Assembly: GCA_964581895.1 (NCBI GenBank)
Contig: CAZOPR010000004.1
Coordinates: 186,001-250,000 of the forward strand
From: Exilispira sp964581895
GTDB lineage: Bacteria; Spirochaetota; JAAYUW01
DNA: 64,000 nucleotides
Direction: 5' to 3'
The notes under the pieces were generated by a model. That model saw only the letters and a program-made list of their open reading frames with translations, did no database searches and was not told the origin of the DNA. Position numbers and translations under genes: made by a program. Shown in pieces: positions 37,001 to 45,691 of the stretch (position 1 is the stretch's first letter; every line of letters begins with the position of its first letter).

Positions 37001-39656
37001 GGTAAATTCGCCATTCAATCTTTCTTCCAGCTATCAGATCCCCATTTGACTTTAAGTTTACAATAGAAATTGAAAGTGGAGAATCTTTTTTCACATATCC
37101 ACTATAATCTTGAGGTAACTTCCAGCCAACATAATAATCAAACATCTCCACAGGTATTATCTGCTTGTATATTACAGGTCGTCCTCCCTTTTCAATGACT
37201 CGTATTGTAAATGTAAGTTCGAGAGCTGAAGGTTTGTTTACAAAATAGGGTAAGCTATATGATACTACAGCTTCACCATTTGAATCAAGTGTTCCACTTG
37301 CTATTTGTTCACTTTCAGGTTGTTCATATTTCAAAGTTTTATCATCAAATGAATAAGCTGGTAGATTCTGGAATTTTTTTGGACAAGTACGATATTCTGT
37401 TGTTACAGTATATTTTAATCCTGCTGCTGCAAGTCCAGTGAGATAATTTGCTGAGATATCAAGTTTAATTAAGTCATTTTTTGGTGTTAAAATGTTTGTC
37501 GAAGAATTTACATTAATCTTTATAGTATATGGAACAATCATTTCAATTTTAACAGGATATATAAATTTTTCACCAGCAACTTCGAGATATGCATTCCATG
37601 TACCTGTTATATCTTTGCTTTGGGTTTTTATGGTAAATGAATACATGCCATCTATACCATTATTTTGGGTCTCATAATAAACAAGAGTATTTTTGGGATT
37701 ATAAAACTTTAAAGTTACTGGATGTCCGTCTGGAAATGTATTAAATTGATTACGAATTATAGCTGTCAAATGAATTTCATCTCCTGGTCTATATATACCT
37801 CTTTCTGTATAAGCAAAAACTCTTAACTGTTTTTCACTAAGTTCCACTCCACCAATATCATAATTTGTAAGATTAAGAGCCATATATCTATTTTGAATGA
37901 ATGACCTCTGTCCATTTTTTTCACCTTTTACAAAATAAACCTGATAATTTCCCTTAAATGAAACTTTGCCATTTTTCTCAGTTATTCCACTGGCAAGTAA
38001 CTGATTTTGATAAGAATATAAAGAAATATTAACTCCTTGAAGAGGTTTAGAAGTTAGTAAGTCTGTTGCATATACTATTGATTCTTCTGCAGTTTGCTTA
38101 TATATCAAACCTATATCACTCATTGAAACTAACTTAAATGCCTTTCCATATGCCCTATTAATAAGATAGTAATAACTTGTTTCTTTTTCATTATCTTTAG
38201 ACATATAATAATAATCATCTTCATTATAGTAATCATAGTAATAATCATCATAATAATCGTAATCATAATCTTCTTCCTCTGAATCTTCATCTCTTTCAAA
38301 TATGTCATTTCGCATAAAAAAAAGAGAAACCATAAAAAGTCCGGACTCATTTCCCTTTACCAACTTTGATAGGTCTATTTCATGTTGTAACCATGTGTCT
38401 TGCTCACTGTTAATCTCAAGTGTATCATTATATACTTCAACACCGACTCTATAAATACTTCTAAAGCTATCTTTTCTATTTGGACTACTATTAATGGACT
38501 CTTCCTGGAAAAACTGGCAGAGGTTATTTTCATATATTCTCATTATGATAAGTCTGACTTTTGTAAGATTTAAGGTCATAAAAAGAAGTTTCTGATTATT
38601 GTCAGAAGGCATAAATATTCCATTGCTGCTAAATTTAACCGCCGGAGAAAGATCGGATGTCTTTAAACTAGAAGAAAAATCTTTAGAAAGCTTAAGACCT
38701 TCAAATTTACTTCTAATACCTTTTTTAACATTAACAATATATGTTGTGTTATAATTGAAGTTACCAGATAGATACAATTTAGTTCCCGACGCATAAGCAG
38801 TAAAATCAATTTCAGGAGTTACAGAAACAAATCCACGAAAATCCTGAGTTTCATCTATTTCTGAGTTAAAAGAAACTATTATAAATGGTTTTTCTTTGAT
38901 CATGGTAGATTTAAAGGAAATAGGTTCAAAAATATTTTTTGAATAAAGAATAATTTTCTTATCAATATCTTTAGAAATGCCAGATTTTTTGCTATCTATT
39001 AAAAGTTTACCTTCAATAGTTTTATTATCTTTTTCTATAGGTTCAGAGATTATATTTATAATGTTTATATCATTAGAAGGAACAATTTTGATAGGAACTT
39101 TTTTAGTACCAATCTGTAATTTTATAGCATCTTTTATAGATTCAGAATTAATAGGTCCGGAAAATTTGATAGATCCTTTTAAAACAACATTATCAGGTTT
39201 ACTGTAATCATTTGTAACAAATTCGGTATCTATAGATAGAAGATCAAGTCTTTTAACATAAAAGTTAAATATAAAATTTTCTGATCCAGGTATTAACTTG
39301 CTTAAGATTAATTCTCCCTTATATAATTGTCTATCTTTGAGTTTGAATTTTGGGATAAAAGTAAGGGTTTTTTCATCCTTCCAGGTTAAATAACCTGAAA
39401 TTTTCGGGTCAAAATTAAGAACTTCATTTTTTATTTTTTTGCCAGTTATTTCTTTTCCAACCATAGGCTTTTGAAATGAAATGTATATTTCCTGCTCAGG
39501 TGAAATAGTTCCACAGGTGCAAGAGTTAATAACCTGGGCAATGGCTTCTGAGTAATTTATTTGAATTTTGTTTGATTTTGAAGAACCTACGCAAGATTGA
39601 AAAATTAAAAATACAAGTAAAATAATACAAAAGAGAGAAGAAATAGATTTTTTCAT
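34053..39656 (-). CDS. bacterial alpha-2-macroglobulin lipoprotein
   Basis: This 1867-residue periplasmic protease-trap protein begins with a lipoprotein signal (lipobox IFQSC, about residue 22), followed by repeated MG domains and a thioester motif C-I-E-Q (Cys about 1394) in YGCIEQTISS. The bait and ANATO-like helical regions are typical. An unusual Asp/Tyr/Glu-rich insert lies at about 457-490. GGAGG at 39664-39668 fixes the ATG at 39656 rather than an in-frame ATG at 39671. It is paired with pbpC. It is thought to trap foreign proteases that breach the outer membrane. Confidence 0.95.
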   Translation of the reverse strand: MKKSISSLFCIILLVFLIFQSCVGSSKSNKIQINYSEAIAQVINSCTCGTISPEQEIYISFQKPMVGKEITGKKIKNEVLNFDPKISGYLTWKDEKTLTFIPKFKLKDRQLYKGELILSKLIPGSENFIFNFYVKRLDLLSIDTEFVTNDYSKPDNVVLKGSIKFSGPINSESIKDAIKLQIGTKKVPIKIVPSNDINIINIISEPIEKDNKTIEGKLLIDSKKSGISKDIDKKIILYSKNIFEPISFKSTMIKEKPFIIVSFNSEIDETQDFRGFVSVTPEIDFTAYASGTKLYLSGNFNYNTTYIVNVKKGIRSKFEGLKLSKDFSSSLKTSDLSPAVKFSSNGIFMPSDNNQKLLFMTLNLTKVRLIIMRIYENNLCQFFQEESINSSPNRKDSFRSIYRVGVEVYNDTLEINSEQDTWLQHEIDLSKLVKGNESGLFMVSLFFMRNDIFERDEDSEEEDYDYDYYDDYYYDYYNEDDYYYMSKDNEKETSYYYLINRAYGKAFKLVSMSDIGLIYKQTAEESIVYATDLLTSKPLQGVNISLYSYQNQLLASGITEKNGKVSFKGNYQVYFVKGEKNGQRSFIQNRYMALNLTNYDIGGVELSEKQLRVFAYTERGIYRPGDEIHLTAIIRNQFNTFPDGHPVTLKFYNPKNTLVYYETQNNGIDGMYSFTIKTQSKDITGTWNAYLEVAGEKFIYPVKIEMIVPYTIKINVNSSTNILTPKNDLIKLDISANYLTGLAAAGLKYTVTTEYRTCPKKFQNLPAYSFDDKTLKYEQPESEQIASGTLDSNGEAVVSYSLPYFVNKPSALELTFTIRVIEKGGRPVIYKQIIPVEMFDYYVGWKLPQDYSGYVKKDSPLSISIVNLKSNGDLIAGRKIEWRIYHSQRWWWWDYYYDSDFSYNFRNQTSTSLWKEGELKSDSKPVILTINPDISGTYLVELIDQDGHTSTFFFFAYSWGSETSEKDAAYLMLRSDNKEYSPGDIAKVTFPSPSNGSVLISIERANIILNSYWLTATQNDNGEMTIEIPITKEMCPNIYVTIMLIQPHAETINDRPLRMFGIIPLIIKDKSTIQNITIKTSDNLKPNSPFTVEVQTTDGKPTQFTIAVVDVGLLDLTAFKTPDPWADFNKKLKYGVFISDLFDSVLDLNKGDIKNRFAVGGSEADSFASAHGADSKAMRFKPVSIFKGPLQTDSKGYSKIEFFMPDYIGAVRIMVVSASKGRYGSAEKEVKVTQELMVSSSLPRFLRPGDTSIIATTIMGTIANLGKINVKAKITGPAKLINMDSQDVVLLKPGESTIYFTIKADNAVGVFKFNVTATNGVYTASQTTEMDILAASPREYKTDDYILKKGNTLKFTLPSIGLEGSNEASINVSSLFSGKLSNHLKWLIRYPYGCIEQTISSVFPQLYLKEIISIDEFDKNRIDYYIMTAISKLRSFQKSNGGFSYWPGQNYVNIWASNYAGNFLIEAKNKGYYIPEDMIKKWVSFTKKNVRNTINHNIYENIYSLYLLALAGEPDIGSMNLIREYYENSLADIETWLLAAAYKLSGIDKTAEKLISTINKRLPYNYDYNDETFGSYMRDKSMILGIMLIFSKDMEANKLFKEIIEELRKNKWYSTQELGFALLNIGKYLNANGLKLVPNGKIPKISGYITLPNGEKVRFNEEKYSFSIPINAYFGQELSITIDESTEISSCFIEVVSSGVPLFSSNKNRNNGIYLNVEYLDENGIIISNKNFKQGQIVWIEFKVENLTNQYLYNLAMVHLLPAGLEYSIERIKWDNRPEWESDEYKFIEPEYVDIRDDRAFVFFNFKHYTPTIFYLKANVVTPGTYTVPSSYVEAMYNSDYFGSTESFVVNVTNANASFNPLAKPKD

Positions 39657-39671
39657 ACTAATTTCCTCCAT

Positions 39672-39810
39672 TTTAATTATAAAATTTAATTAAAAAATTT
39701 TCAACCTTTGTTTTATTAATTGAAATTATTGTCAATTCTATTAAAATCATTTGATAATAATTTTATTTATAAATTAATCTAACTTAACAATAATTTTGGT
39801 AATGTATTAT
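39672..39810. other. AT-rich intergenic DNA left of the IS remnant
   Basis: This short AT-rich region upstream of the alpha-2-macroglobulin gene contains its promoter somewhere, but I cannot identify a convincing one. No open frame is visible. Confidence 0.3.
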
Positions 39811-39824
39811 TAATTGTGCCAAAG

Positions 39825-39883
39825 CCTTGAAGGGTTAAAGTTTATGGTTTAAAAATAATTAGTATAAGAAAACCCTTCAAAGG
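39825..39883 (+). repeat. inverted repeat overlapping the transposase Shine-Dalgarno
   Basis: CCTTGAAGGGTT (39825-39836) is complementary to AACCCTTCAAAGG (39871-39883), with one bulged base. The right arm covers part of AGGAG (39881-39885), the Shine-Dalgarno of the transposase start at 39895. In other IS elements such hairpins prevent translation from outside transcripts. Confidence 0.5.
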
Positions 39884-39894
39884 AGTAAGAAAAC

Positions 39895-40678
39895 ATGGAT
39901 AAATTAATATTAGAAGAATTTTCAAAAATTTTCAAGGAAATTTTAGAAAAAATTATCTTAAAGGAAAGGGAAGAATATTTTTGGAATAGTAATTTTAAGC
40001 TACCTTTAAATTTGTAAATGGAAGAATGTTATTTTTATGCTTTATGATGTGATAAAAGCATTGTTTTGTGATAGATTAAGTGCTAGAAAAGTAACCAGAT
40101 GTAATAAAAAACATTGTAGCAAGCTTCCAATCTATTTCATATATTAGTAATAATTTAAAAATGCCAGAGAAAATCATAGATATGTTTATCAAAAGAAAAC
40201 TTACACAAAAATATACTATAATTTATCAAATGCAAAAATATCCTGTAATTTATATATAGATAAGTTATATCTTAACAAATATACCTTTTTAATCTTATGC
40301 ATTACCAGGTCTAGAATTTATATACAATTAAGCTATATCCCACTAATAAGGGATGGCGTAGCAAAAGAAGCAGTTTATACTTTATTATGGCTTACAAAGA
40401 ATAATAGGTGCGAAATATTATCTTATTTTTTGCCAGCTGGTAATAAAAAATATGATGTATAAAAAGAAATATTTTTTGAAGTAGAACATAACCTATGCTA
40501 GTTTCATTTGAAGAAAAATAGAAAAAACAAAGTTAGAAAAGCTTTCATTGATGAAATATAAGTATATTTTTACTTAGAGGACATTGCTAATAAGTTTTTA
40601 TAACTATTTTTTAGCGACAAGAATTTAAAATACCAAAACAAAAAGCTAAGATACTTTTTATTAATCGAACAGTCCTTT
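39895..40678 (+). pseudogene. IS256-family transposase pseudogene
   Basis: The frame begins at ATG 39895 with KEILEKIILKEREEYF, like the N-terminus of mutator-type transposases, and stops at 40017. Later fragments include YIPLIRDGVAKEAVYTLLWL (about 40334-40393) followed by TKNNRCEILSYFLP. These match the family's DATY-x-x-x-RDG-x-x-x-EAVY-x-x-x-G segment around the first catalytic Asp region, although that Asp is not legible. Several stops and frameshifts intervene. It cannot encode an active enzyme. Confidence 0.75.
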
Positions 40679-40814
40679 AATAAATGAAAATTTCCAAGAC
40701 TTTCACACAATTATCTTGACATTGCCAAAGATCAATTGTTAAATAAAAAGTTAGCATATTATTATATTTATGCTCTAATTTTTAAAAGAAAGGCACTATA
40801 AGGTAGTTTGAATT

Positions 40815-42101
40815 ATGATATTAACCTGCGATATTCATTGTCATTCTGGTTATTCTGGAGGAGTTGGTAAGATTTCCTTTGAAAAACTTTATGAAAATTT
40901 ACAGATAAAAGGGATTAATCTTTATGGAAGTGCAGATGCGCTTCAACCAGATTGGAGAAAAACTCTTAAAGAAAGTTTAGTAGAAAGTGAAGAAGGTTTG
41001 TTTGTATTAAAAAATATAGAGGAGAAAAAATATAAATTTATTCCAAGAGTAATTTTAGAAAGTGAAATAGTTTTAACAGCCCCATATTTTTTTGATAAAA
41101 AAAGAAGAAAATCTGTTCATTTATTGATGACTTTTCCAGCTTTTTATGTCGTAGAGAAGATAGTAAAAATTTTTGAAAAGTCTGGCGCTAAACTTTCTAT
41201 AGGAAGACCATACTTAAAATTTGATGACTTAAACCAGATGGAAGATTTTTTAATGAATCTTTCAGAAAGATTTCATGATATTGAATTTATTCCAGCCCAT
41301 ATTTTCACTCCAGATGGTGTTCTTGGAGGAGAAAATCCGATAGACTGCATTGAACAATTCTTTGGTCAATTTGGCAAAAAGATAAATGCTCTTGAATCTG
41401 GATTATCTGCTGACCCTGATATGATATTAAAGATAAAAAGCCTCAATAATTTCCTTGTTATATCTAATTCAGACGCTCATAGTGAGGCATTAAATAGAAT
41501 TGGAAGGGAGTTTTTTGCAATTGAAATAGATAATTTAAGTTACTTTGATATTATAGATTCAATAAGAAAAAAAAGGTTGGTTTATTCTGTAGAATTTAAA
41601 CCAGAGCATGGAAGATATTTTTTAACTGGGCATAGAGCTGATAGACATGATAACAATCAGTCAATATACTTTAAAGTTGAAGATATTCCAGAAAATTTAA
41701 TATGTCCAATATGTCATAAAAGGATGATAGAGGGTGTTGAATATAGAGTTCAAAAATTATTCTTAAAAGATAAAGATTTAATAAACAAAAAAGCAGATTT
41801 GAATTTATTTAGAAAACAAAAATTTTTTTATTCAATTCCTTTGATAGAAGTAGTAGCAATATCTTTAAATAGTTCAATAAAATCTAAAAAAGTAAATGAT
41901 ATTTATAGATTGATAATAGATGAAGTGGGATTCGAAAGTAACCTTTATATGATGGATGAAAAAAAGATAATAGATATAATCAATAATTTGAAAATAGAAG
42001 ACAAAGTAAAATCATCTTTAGTAGCACTAAGAAAGAATTTATTTAAGTTTGAACCAGCTGGATTCGATGGAAATTATGGACAGCTCAAAATATTAAACTG
42101 A
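40815..42101 (+). CDS. PHP-domain nuclease, EndoQ-like
   Basis: This 428-residue protein has an N-terminal PHP domain with metal motifs DIHCHSGYSG (about 5-14), GSADALQPDW, a mid-domain His in PAHIF and SNSDAHS, then a zinc-binding motif CPICH (C297, C300) followed by GVEYRVQKL, and a helical tail. The order PHP, then Cys-pair domain with the GVxxRVxxL pattern matches archaeal and Bacillus endonuclease Q, which nicks DNA 5' to deaminated or abasic bases. It lies just to the right of the IS remnant. Assignment is by motif order; activity is untested. Confidence 0.8.
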   Translation: MILTCDIHCHSGYSGGVGKISFEKLYENLQIKGINLYGSADALQPDWRKTLKESLVESEEGLFVLKNIEEKKYKFIPRVILESEIVLTAPYFFDKKRRKSVHLLMTFPAFYVVEKIVKIFEKSGAKLSIGRPYLKFDDLNQMEDFLMNLSERFHDIEFIPAHIFTPDGVLGGENPIDCIEQFFGQFGKKINALESGLSADPDMILKIKSLNNFLVISNSDAHSEALNRIGREFFAIEIDNLSYFDIIDSIRKKRLVYSVEFKPEHGRYFLTGHRADRHDNNQSIYFKVEDIPENLICPICHKRMIEGVEYRVQKLFLKDKDLINKKADLNLFRKQKFFYSIPLIEVVAISLNSSIKSKKVNDIYRLIIDEVGFESNLYMMDEKKIIDIINNLKIEDKVKSSLVALRKNLFKFEPAGFDGNYGQLKILN

Positions 42102-42106
42102 TAAAG

Positions 42107-42622
42107 TTATTGTGAAAGTATTTCTTTAATTTTATCTATATTTTCAGAAAATATATCAAGGTAAGCTTTAGATAAAGTAAAAGATCTTGAATCACTAAGA
42201 TTAGAAGACTCTTCCCCTTCATATGCCTTTGTTTTTTCAAAATCTATTTGCTCAGTCTTGGTAGAATCAAAAATAAGATTAACTGAAAGATCCACTTTAT
42301 ATCTTGAATTTGAATAACTGATACCAATAGTTTTTGCACTAAATTCAGCATAACAGCTTAAATTATTATTTTTCAAAAGTTCTAAAGTTAAAGATCGACT
42401 TGATAAACCATTATCCAATAATTCAATATTATATTTGCTTTTTAAGTAAAGATATAAATTATCTACAGCATATTTAACTTCATTTGGGATAAATTCTCCA
42501 GAAATATTGTTAAAAAAGATAGCAAAAACAATTTTGTTATCGGCATCTATAAAATTTATTGGGAATAAAGTTAATAGAAAAAGTATAAAAAATATAAACA
42601 ACAAAAAGAATCTTCTTTTCAT
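42107..42622 (-). CDS. exported protein of unknown function
   Basis: This 171-residue protein has a signal-like N-terminus (basic MKRR, then hydrophobic residues about 5-22) and a mature region with no family I recognise. The pattern KIVFAIFFNNISGEFIPNEVKYAVDNLYLYLKS hints at a repeated alpha/beta fold, like periplasmic proteins that collect LPS or similar, but this is a guess. It converges with the EndoQ-like gene, 5 nt away. Confidence 0.5.
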   Translation of the reverse strand: MKRRFFLLFIFFILFLLTLFPINFIDADNKIVFAIFFNNISGEFIPNEVKYAVDNLYLYLKSKYNIELLDNGLSSRSLTLELLKNNNLSCYAEFSAKTIGISYSNSRYKVDLSVNLIFDSTKTEQIDFEKTKAYEGEESSNLSDSRSFTLSKAYLDIFSENIDKIKEILSQ

Positions 42623-42790
42623 GATTATTATCCCTTTTTGTTATTAGATTTGCTACTTAATAATAATAATTTATCTTTTATCATTGTCAATATTCTATTT
42701 TTTCTTCAATATTGAAAAAATATTTGAAAAAAGAATAAAACTAAGGTATAAAAAATGGAGAATAAGAGATAAAAATGATAAAAGAAAGAT

Positions 42791-43342
42791 ATGGAAAAAG
42801 TTCTTATTAATCATAAAAATTATTTATGCTTAAGAAACAAAATTTTAAGTTCCAGAGAAAATCAATATAAAAAAATACTTAAATATTTTCAAGAAGAAGA
42901 AGATTTTGATTATATAATTATTTCAATTAGTCTTAATATTAAAGGTTTTCCAAAATTTCATTCGGCTTTTACCGAAATACTAAAATATATTATAAAATTT
43001 TATGAAAATTATTTTAGTCCTTATAATATTAAAAGCTATAAGATGTTTACTGGAATAAGTGGAGAATCTTTACTTATAAAGATAAAAGCCGAACCAATGA
43101 TTACAAAACAGATAACATATAATCTTGAAAAAAAATTTAGATTTTTAGATATAGATATTTATACAAAGAAAAGAATGATTTCCTCTTCTTTGATTGGGCT
43201 AAAAAAGAAAAGATGCATAATATGTAATGATGAATATGATATCTGTCGATTTAAAGATAAACATACAGTAAGACAGCTTAGAAAAAAAGTTAATCAGTTA
43301 ATAAAACAGTTTATATTAAATCTTAATAATAATTTTAGTTGA
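42791..43342 (+). CDS. citX: CitX-like phosphoribosyl-dephospho-CoA transferase
   Basis: This 183-residue protein matches CitX, which attaches the 2'-(5''-phosphoribosyl)-3'-dephospho-CoA prosthetic group to the acyl carrier subunit of citrate lyase. Visible motifs are SSRENQYKKIL near the N-terminus, SISLNIKGFPK, RFLDIDIYTKK and the C-terminal cysteine segment KKKRCIICNDEYDICRFKD-KH. No citrate or citramalate lyase genes are near, so its target protein is encoded elsewhere. Its 3' end overlaps the convergent membrane-protein gene by 8 nt. Confidence 0.75.
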   Translation: MEKVLINHKNYLCLRNKILSSRENQYKKILKYFQEEEDFDYIIISISLNIKGFPKFHSAFTEILKYIIKFYENYFSPYNIKSYKMFTGISGESLLIKIKAEPMITKQITYNLEKKFRFLDIDIYTKKRMISSSLIGLKKKRCIICNDEYDICRFKDKHTVRQLRKKVNQLIKQFILNLNNNFS

Positions 43343-43697
43343 TTTTAGGGAAGATTATCTTTTTTGATTTAATGAATAAAAAAACAAAAGCTATAAGCAA
43401 AAAAAAACCTATTAATGGGTATTTATTTGCAAACATCACTATAAAAAAGAATAAAAGTAAAAAAATAAAGTAAAAAACAATAGATTTAATATATCTATAA
43501 AAAAGGAAGATACAGAAAAGAATAGAAAGAGAAATAGCAACAATATTAAATAAAGGTATTTTCAATATCGAAATTTCTGTTTTTGAAAGATAATAAAATG
43601 AAATTGTAAATAAGGAAATTATAAAGAAAACTAAGATTATTATAAAAATATAGAAAAAAGATTCATTTTCAAAATTGAAAAATTTCCTTTTCATCAT
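43335..43697 (-). CDS. small polytopic membrane protein of unknown function
   Basis: This 120-residue protein is almost entirely hydrophobic, with four predicted transmembrane helices (about 12-34, 42-63, 65-86, 91-110) and a basic C-terminus. No family is recognised. It converges on citX. Confidence 0.5.
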   Translation of the reverse strand: MMKRKFFNFENESFFYIFIIILVFFIISLFTISFYYLSKTEISILKIPLFNIVAISLSILFCIFLFYRYIKSIVFYFIFLLLFFFIVMFANKYPLIGFFLLIAFVFLFIKSKKIIFPKIN

Positions 43698-43776
43698 TTT
43701 ATTGCCTTCTAATCTAATTTTTGTTTAATTATCTTTATACAAACATCTTCACTAAACAATCTTTATTTAATTATTA

Positions 43777-45606
43777 TTATTCAACAGTTACTGATTTCGC
43801 TAAATTTCTTGGTTTATCTACATCTAGTCCCCTTCTAACAGCAACATAATATGCAAAAAGCTGAAGTGGGATTATATTAAGAATAGGAGCCAAAACTGGT
43901 AATGTATTTGGAACATAAATAACATGATCTACAGTTTTGTGTATCTCTTTATCATCTTCATTTGCTATGGCAATAACCCTGCCTTTTCTTGCTTTTACTT
44001 CTTTAATATTATTTATAACTTTATCATAAAGAAAATCCTTAGTGGCTATAACAAATACTGGCATATTTTCATCTATTAAGGCTATCGGTCCATGTTTCAT
44101 TTCAGCTGCGGGATAACCTTCGGCATGTATATATGAAATCTCTTTAAGTTTTAAAGCTCCTTCTAATGCTACTGGATAGTTTATTCCTCTACCTAAAAAA
44201 AGTGCATTATTTGCTTTATAAAACTGTTCCGCAATATTTTGAATAAAAGTTGAGTTATGCAGTATCTTTTCAACTTTCTCTGGAAGTAAAGATAATTCTT
44301 TTAAGATATTATAAGCTTCTTCAAATGATACTCTACCAATAAGTCTTCCAATAAATATTGATACTAAGGTAAGGACACTTACCTGTGATGTAAATGCTTT
44401 AGTTGATGCAACACCTATTTCTGGTCCAGCATGCAAATAAACACCTGATGCAGTTTCTCTCGCTATTGTAGAGTTTACAACATTACAAATACCAAGGCAT
44501 GTAGCTTCTCTTCTCTTAGCTTCTCTTAAAGCAGCAATGGTATCTGCTGTTTCACCAGATTGAGAGATAAAAAAACATATAGTAGAATCATCTATATAAG
44601 TATTTTTATATCTCATCTCTGATGCATATTCAACTTTGACATTTGTTCTAACAAAACTATTGAATAAATATTCACCAATTATTGCAGCATGCCAGGATGT
44701 CCCACAGCCAGCCAAAATGTAATTCTTCGCTTTTTTGATCTTATCTACAACAGCATAAAGACCATCAAGTCTCACATTTGCTTCTTCAAAGTTTAATCTT
44801 CCTCTAACAGCGTTAGATATAGTATGAGGTTGTTCAAAGATTTCCTTTAACATATAATGGGGGAAATCGCTCATCTCAATATTTTGTAAATCTGCTTCAA
44901 TCTGAACAATCTGCTTTTCTAGTTTTTGATTTTGAAATGATACAAATTTATATGAATCCTTTTTTAATATTACTACTTCTTCCTCGTTTACATAAATAAT
45001 ATTGTTAGTAAATGAAGTTATAGCATTTACATCTGATGCAAGAAAATTTTCACCATTTCCAATCCCAACAACAAGTGGGGAACCTTTTTTTGCAGCAATT
45101 ATTGTATCTGGATGATCTTTATGTAGAATTGCAAAAGCAAAAGAGCCCACACATTCTTTTAATGAAAGTAAGACAGCTTCTAAAAAATCCCCTTTATAAT
45201 TTGACTCTATTAGATGTGCAAAAACCTCTGTATCAGTTTCAGAAATAAATTTATGACCTTTTTCTATAAGATATTTTTTTAATATGTTATAATTTTCAAT
45301 TATTCCATTATGAACAACTGCTATTTTTGAACTGCAATCTTTATGTGGATGAGCATTAATTTCAGTAGGCTCACCATGTGTAGCCCATCTTGTATGAGCA
45401 ATACCTGTAAAAAAGTTATCTTCAATATCTGTAACCTTATTTTCAAGATTTTGAACTTTACCAACAGATTTTTTGATTATAATCTCTTTATCATTTAATA
45501 AAGCTATACCTGCAGAATCATAACCTCTGTATTCAAGTCTTTTAAGTCCATTTATCAATATTTCCTTGGCATCCTGCTTTCCAATATAACCTACTATTCC
45601 GCACAT
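43777..45606 (-). CDS. glmS: glutamine-fructose-6-phosphate aminotransferase (isomerising)
   Basis: This 609-residue enzyme makes glucosamine-6-phosphate for peptidoglycan and LPS. It has an N-terminal class II glutaminase domain beginning MCGIVGYIG (nucleophile Cys2 after Met removal) with HTRWATHGEPTEINAHPH, then two SIS domains (for example CGTSWHAAIIGEYL and SQSGETADTIAAL), and ends SVTVE. No glmS ribozyme is recognisable upstream. Confidence 0.97.
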   Translation of the reverse strand: MCGIVGYIGKQDAKEILINGLKRLEYRGYDSAGIALLNDKEIIIKKSVGKVQNLENKVTDIEDNFFTGIAHTRWATHGEPTEINAHPHKDCSSKIAVVHNGIIENYNILKKYLIEKGHKFISETDTEVFAHLIESNYKGDFLEAVLLSLKECVGSFAFAILHKDHPDTIIAAKKGSPLVVGIGNGENFLASDVNAITSFTNNIIYVNEEEVVILKKDSYKFVSFQNQKLEKQIVQIEADLQNIEMSDFPHYMLKEIFEQPHTISNAVRGRLNFEEANVRLDGLYAVVDKIKKAKNYILAGCGTSWHAAIIGEYLFNSFVRTNVKVEYASEMRYKNTYIDDSTICFFISQSGETADTIAALREAKRREATCLGICNVVNSTIARETASGVYLHAGPEIGVASTKAFTSQVSVLTLVSIFIGRLIGRVSFEEAYNILKELSLLPEKVEKILHNSTFIQNIAEQFYKANNALFLGRGINYPVALEGALKLKEISYIHAEGYPAAEMKHGPIALIDENMPVFVIATKDFLYDKVINNIKEVKARKGRVIAIANEDDKEIHKTVDHVIYVPNTLPVLAPILNIIPLQLFAYYVAVRRGLDVDKPRNLAKSVTVE

Positions 45607-45691
45607 ACTATTATCTCCAATATATTTTGAATTTTCTTTAATTTAACATTTACTTAGTATTTTACAATTAAGTTATTTAAGTTAAACTTTT

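Larger units (their letters stand above)
39811..40713 (+). mobile_element. eroded IS256/mutator-type insertion sequence
   Basis: Imperfect terminal inverted repeats flank a broken transposase: the left end (39811-39829, TAATTGTGCCAAAGCCTTG) matches the complement of the right end (40695-40713) at about 16 of 19 positions. At about 0.9 kb it is shorter than normal (about 1.3 kb), so it has lost internal DNA. No matching target duplication is left at its ends, so the insertion is old. No intact copy is in the window. Confidence 0.75.

Noticed and set aside
45607..45691. Possible glmS ribozyme before glmS
   Set aside because: The conserved ribozyme core is not present in the short AT-rich upstream gap.
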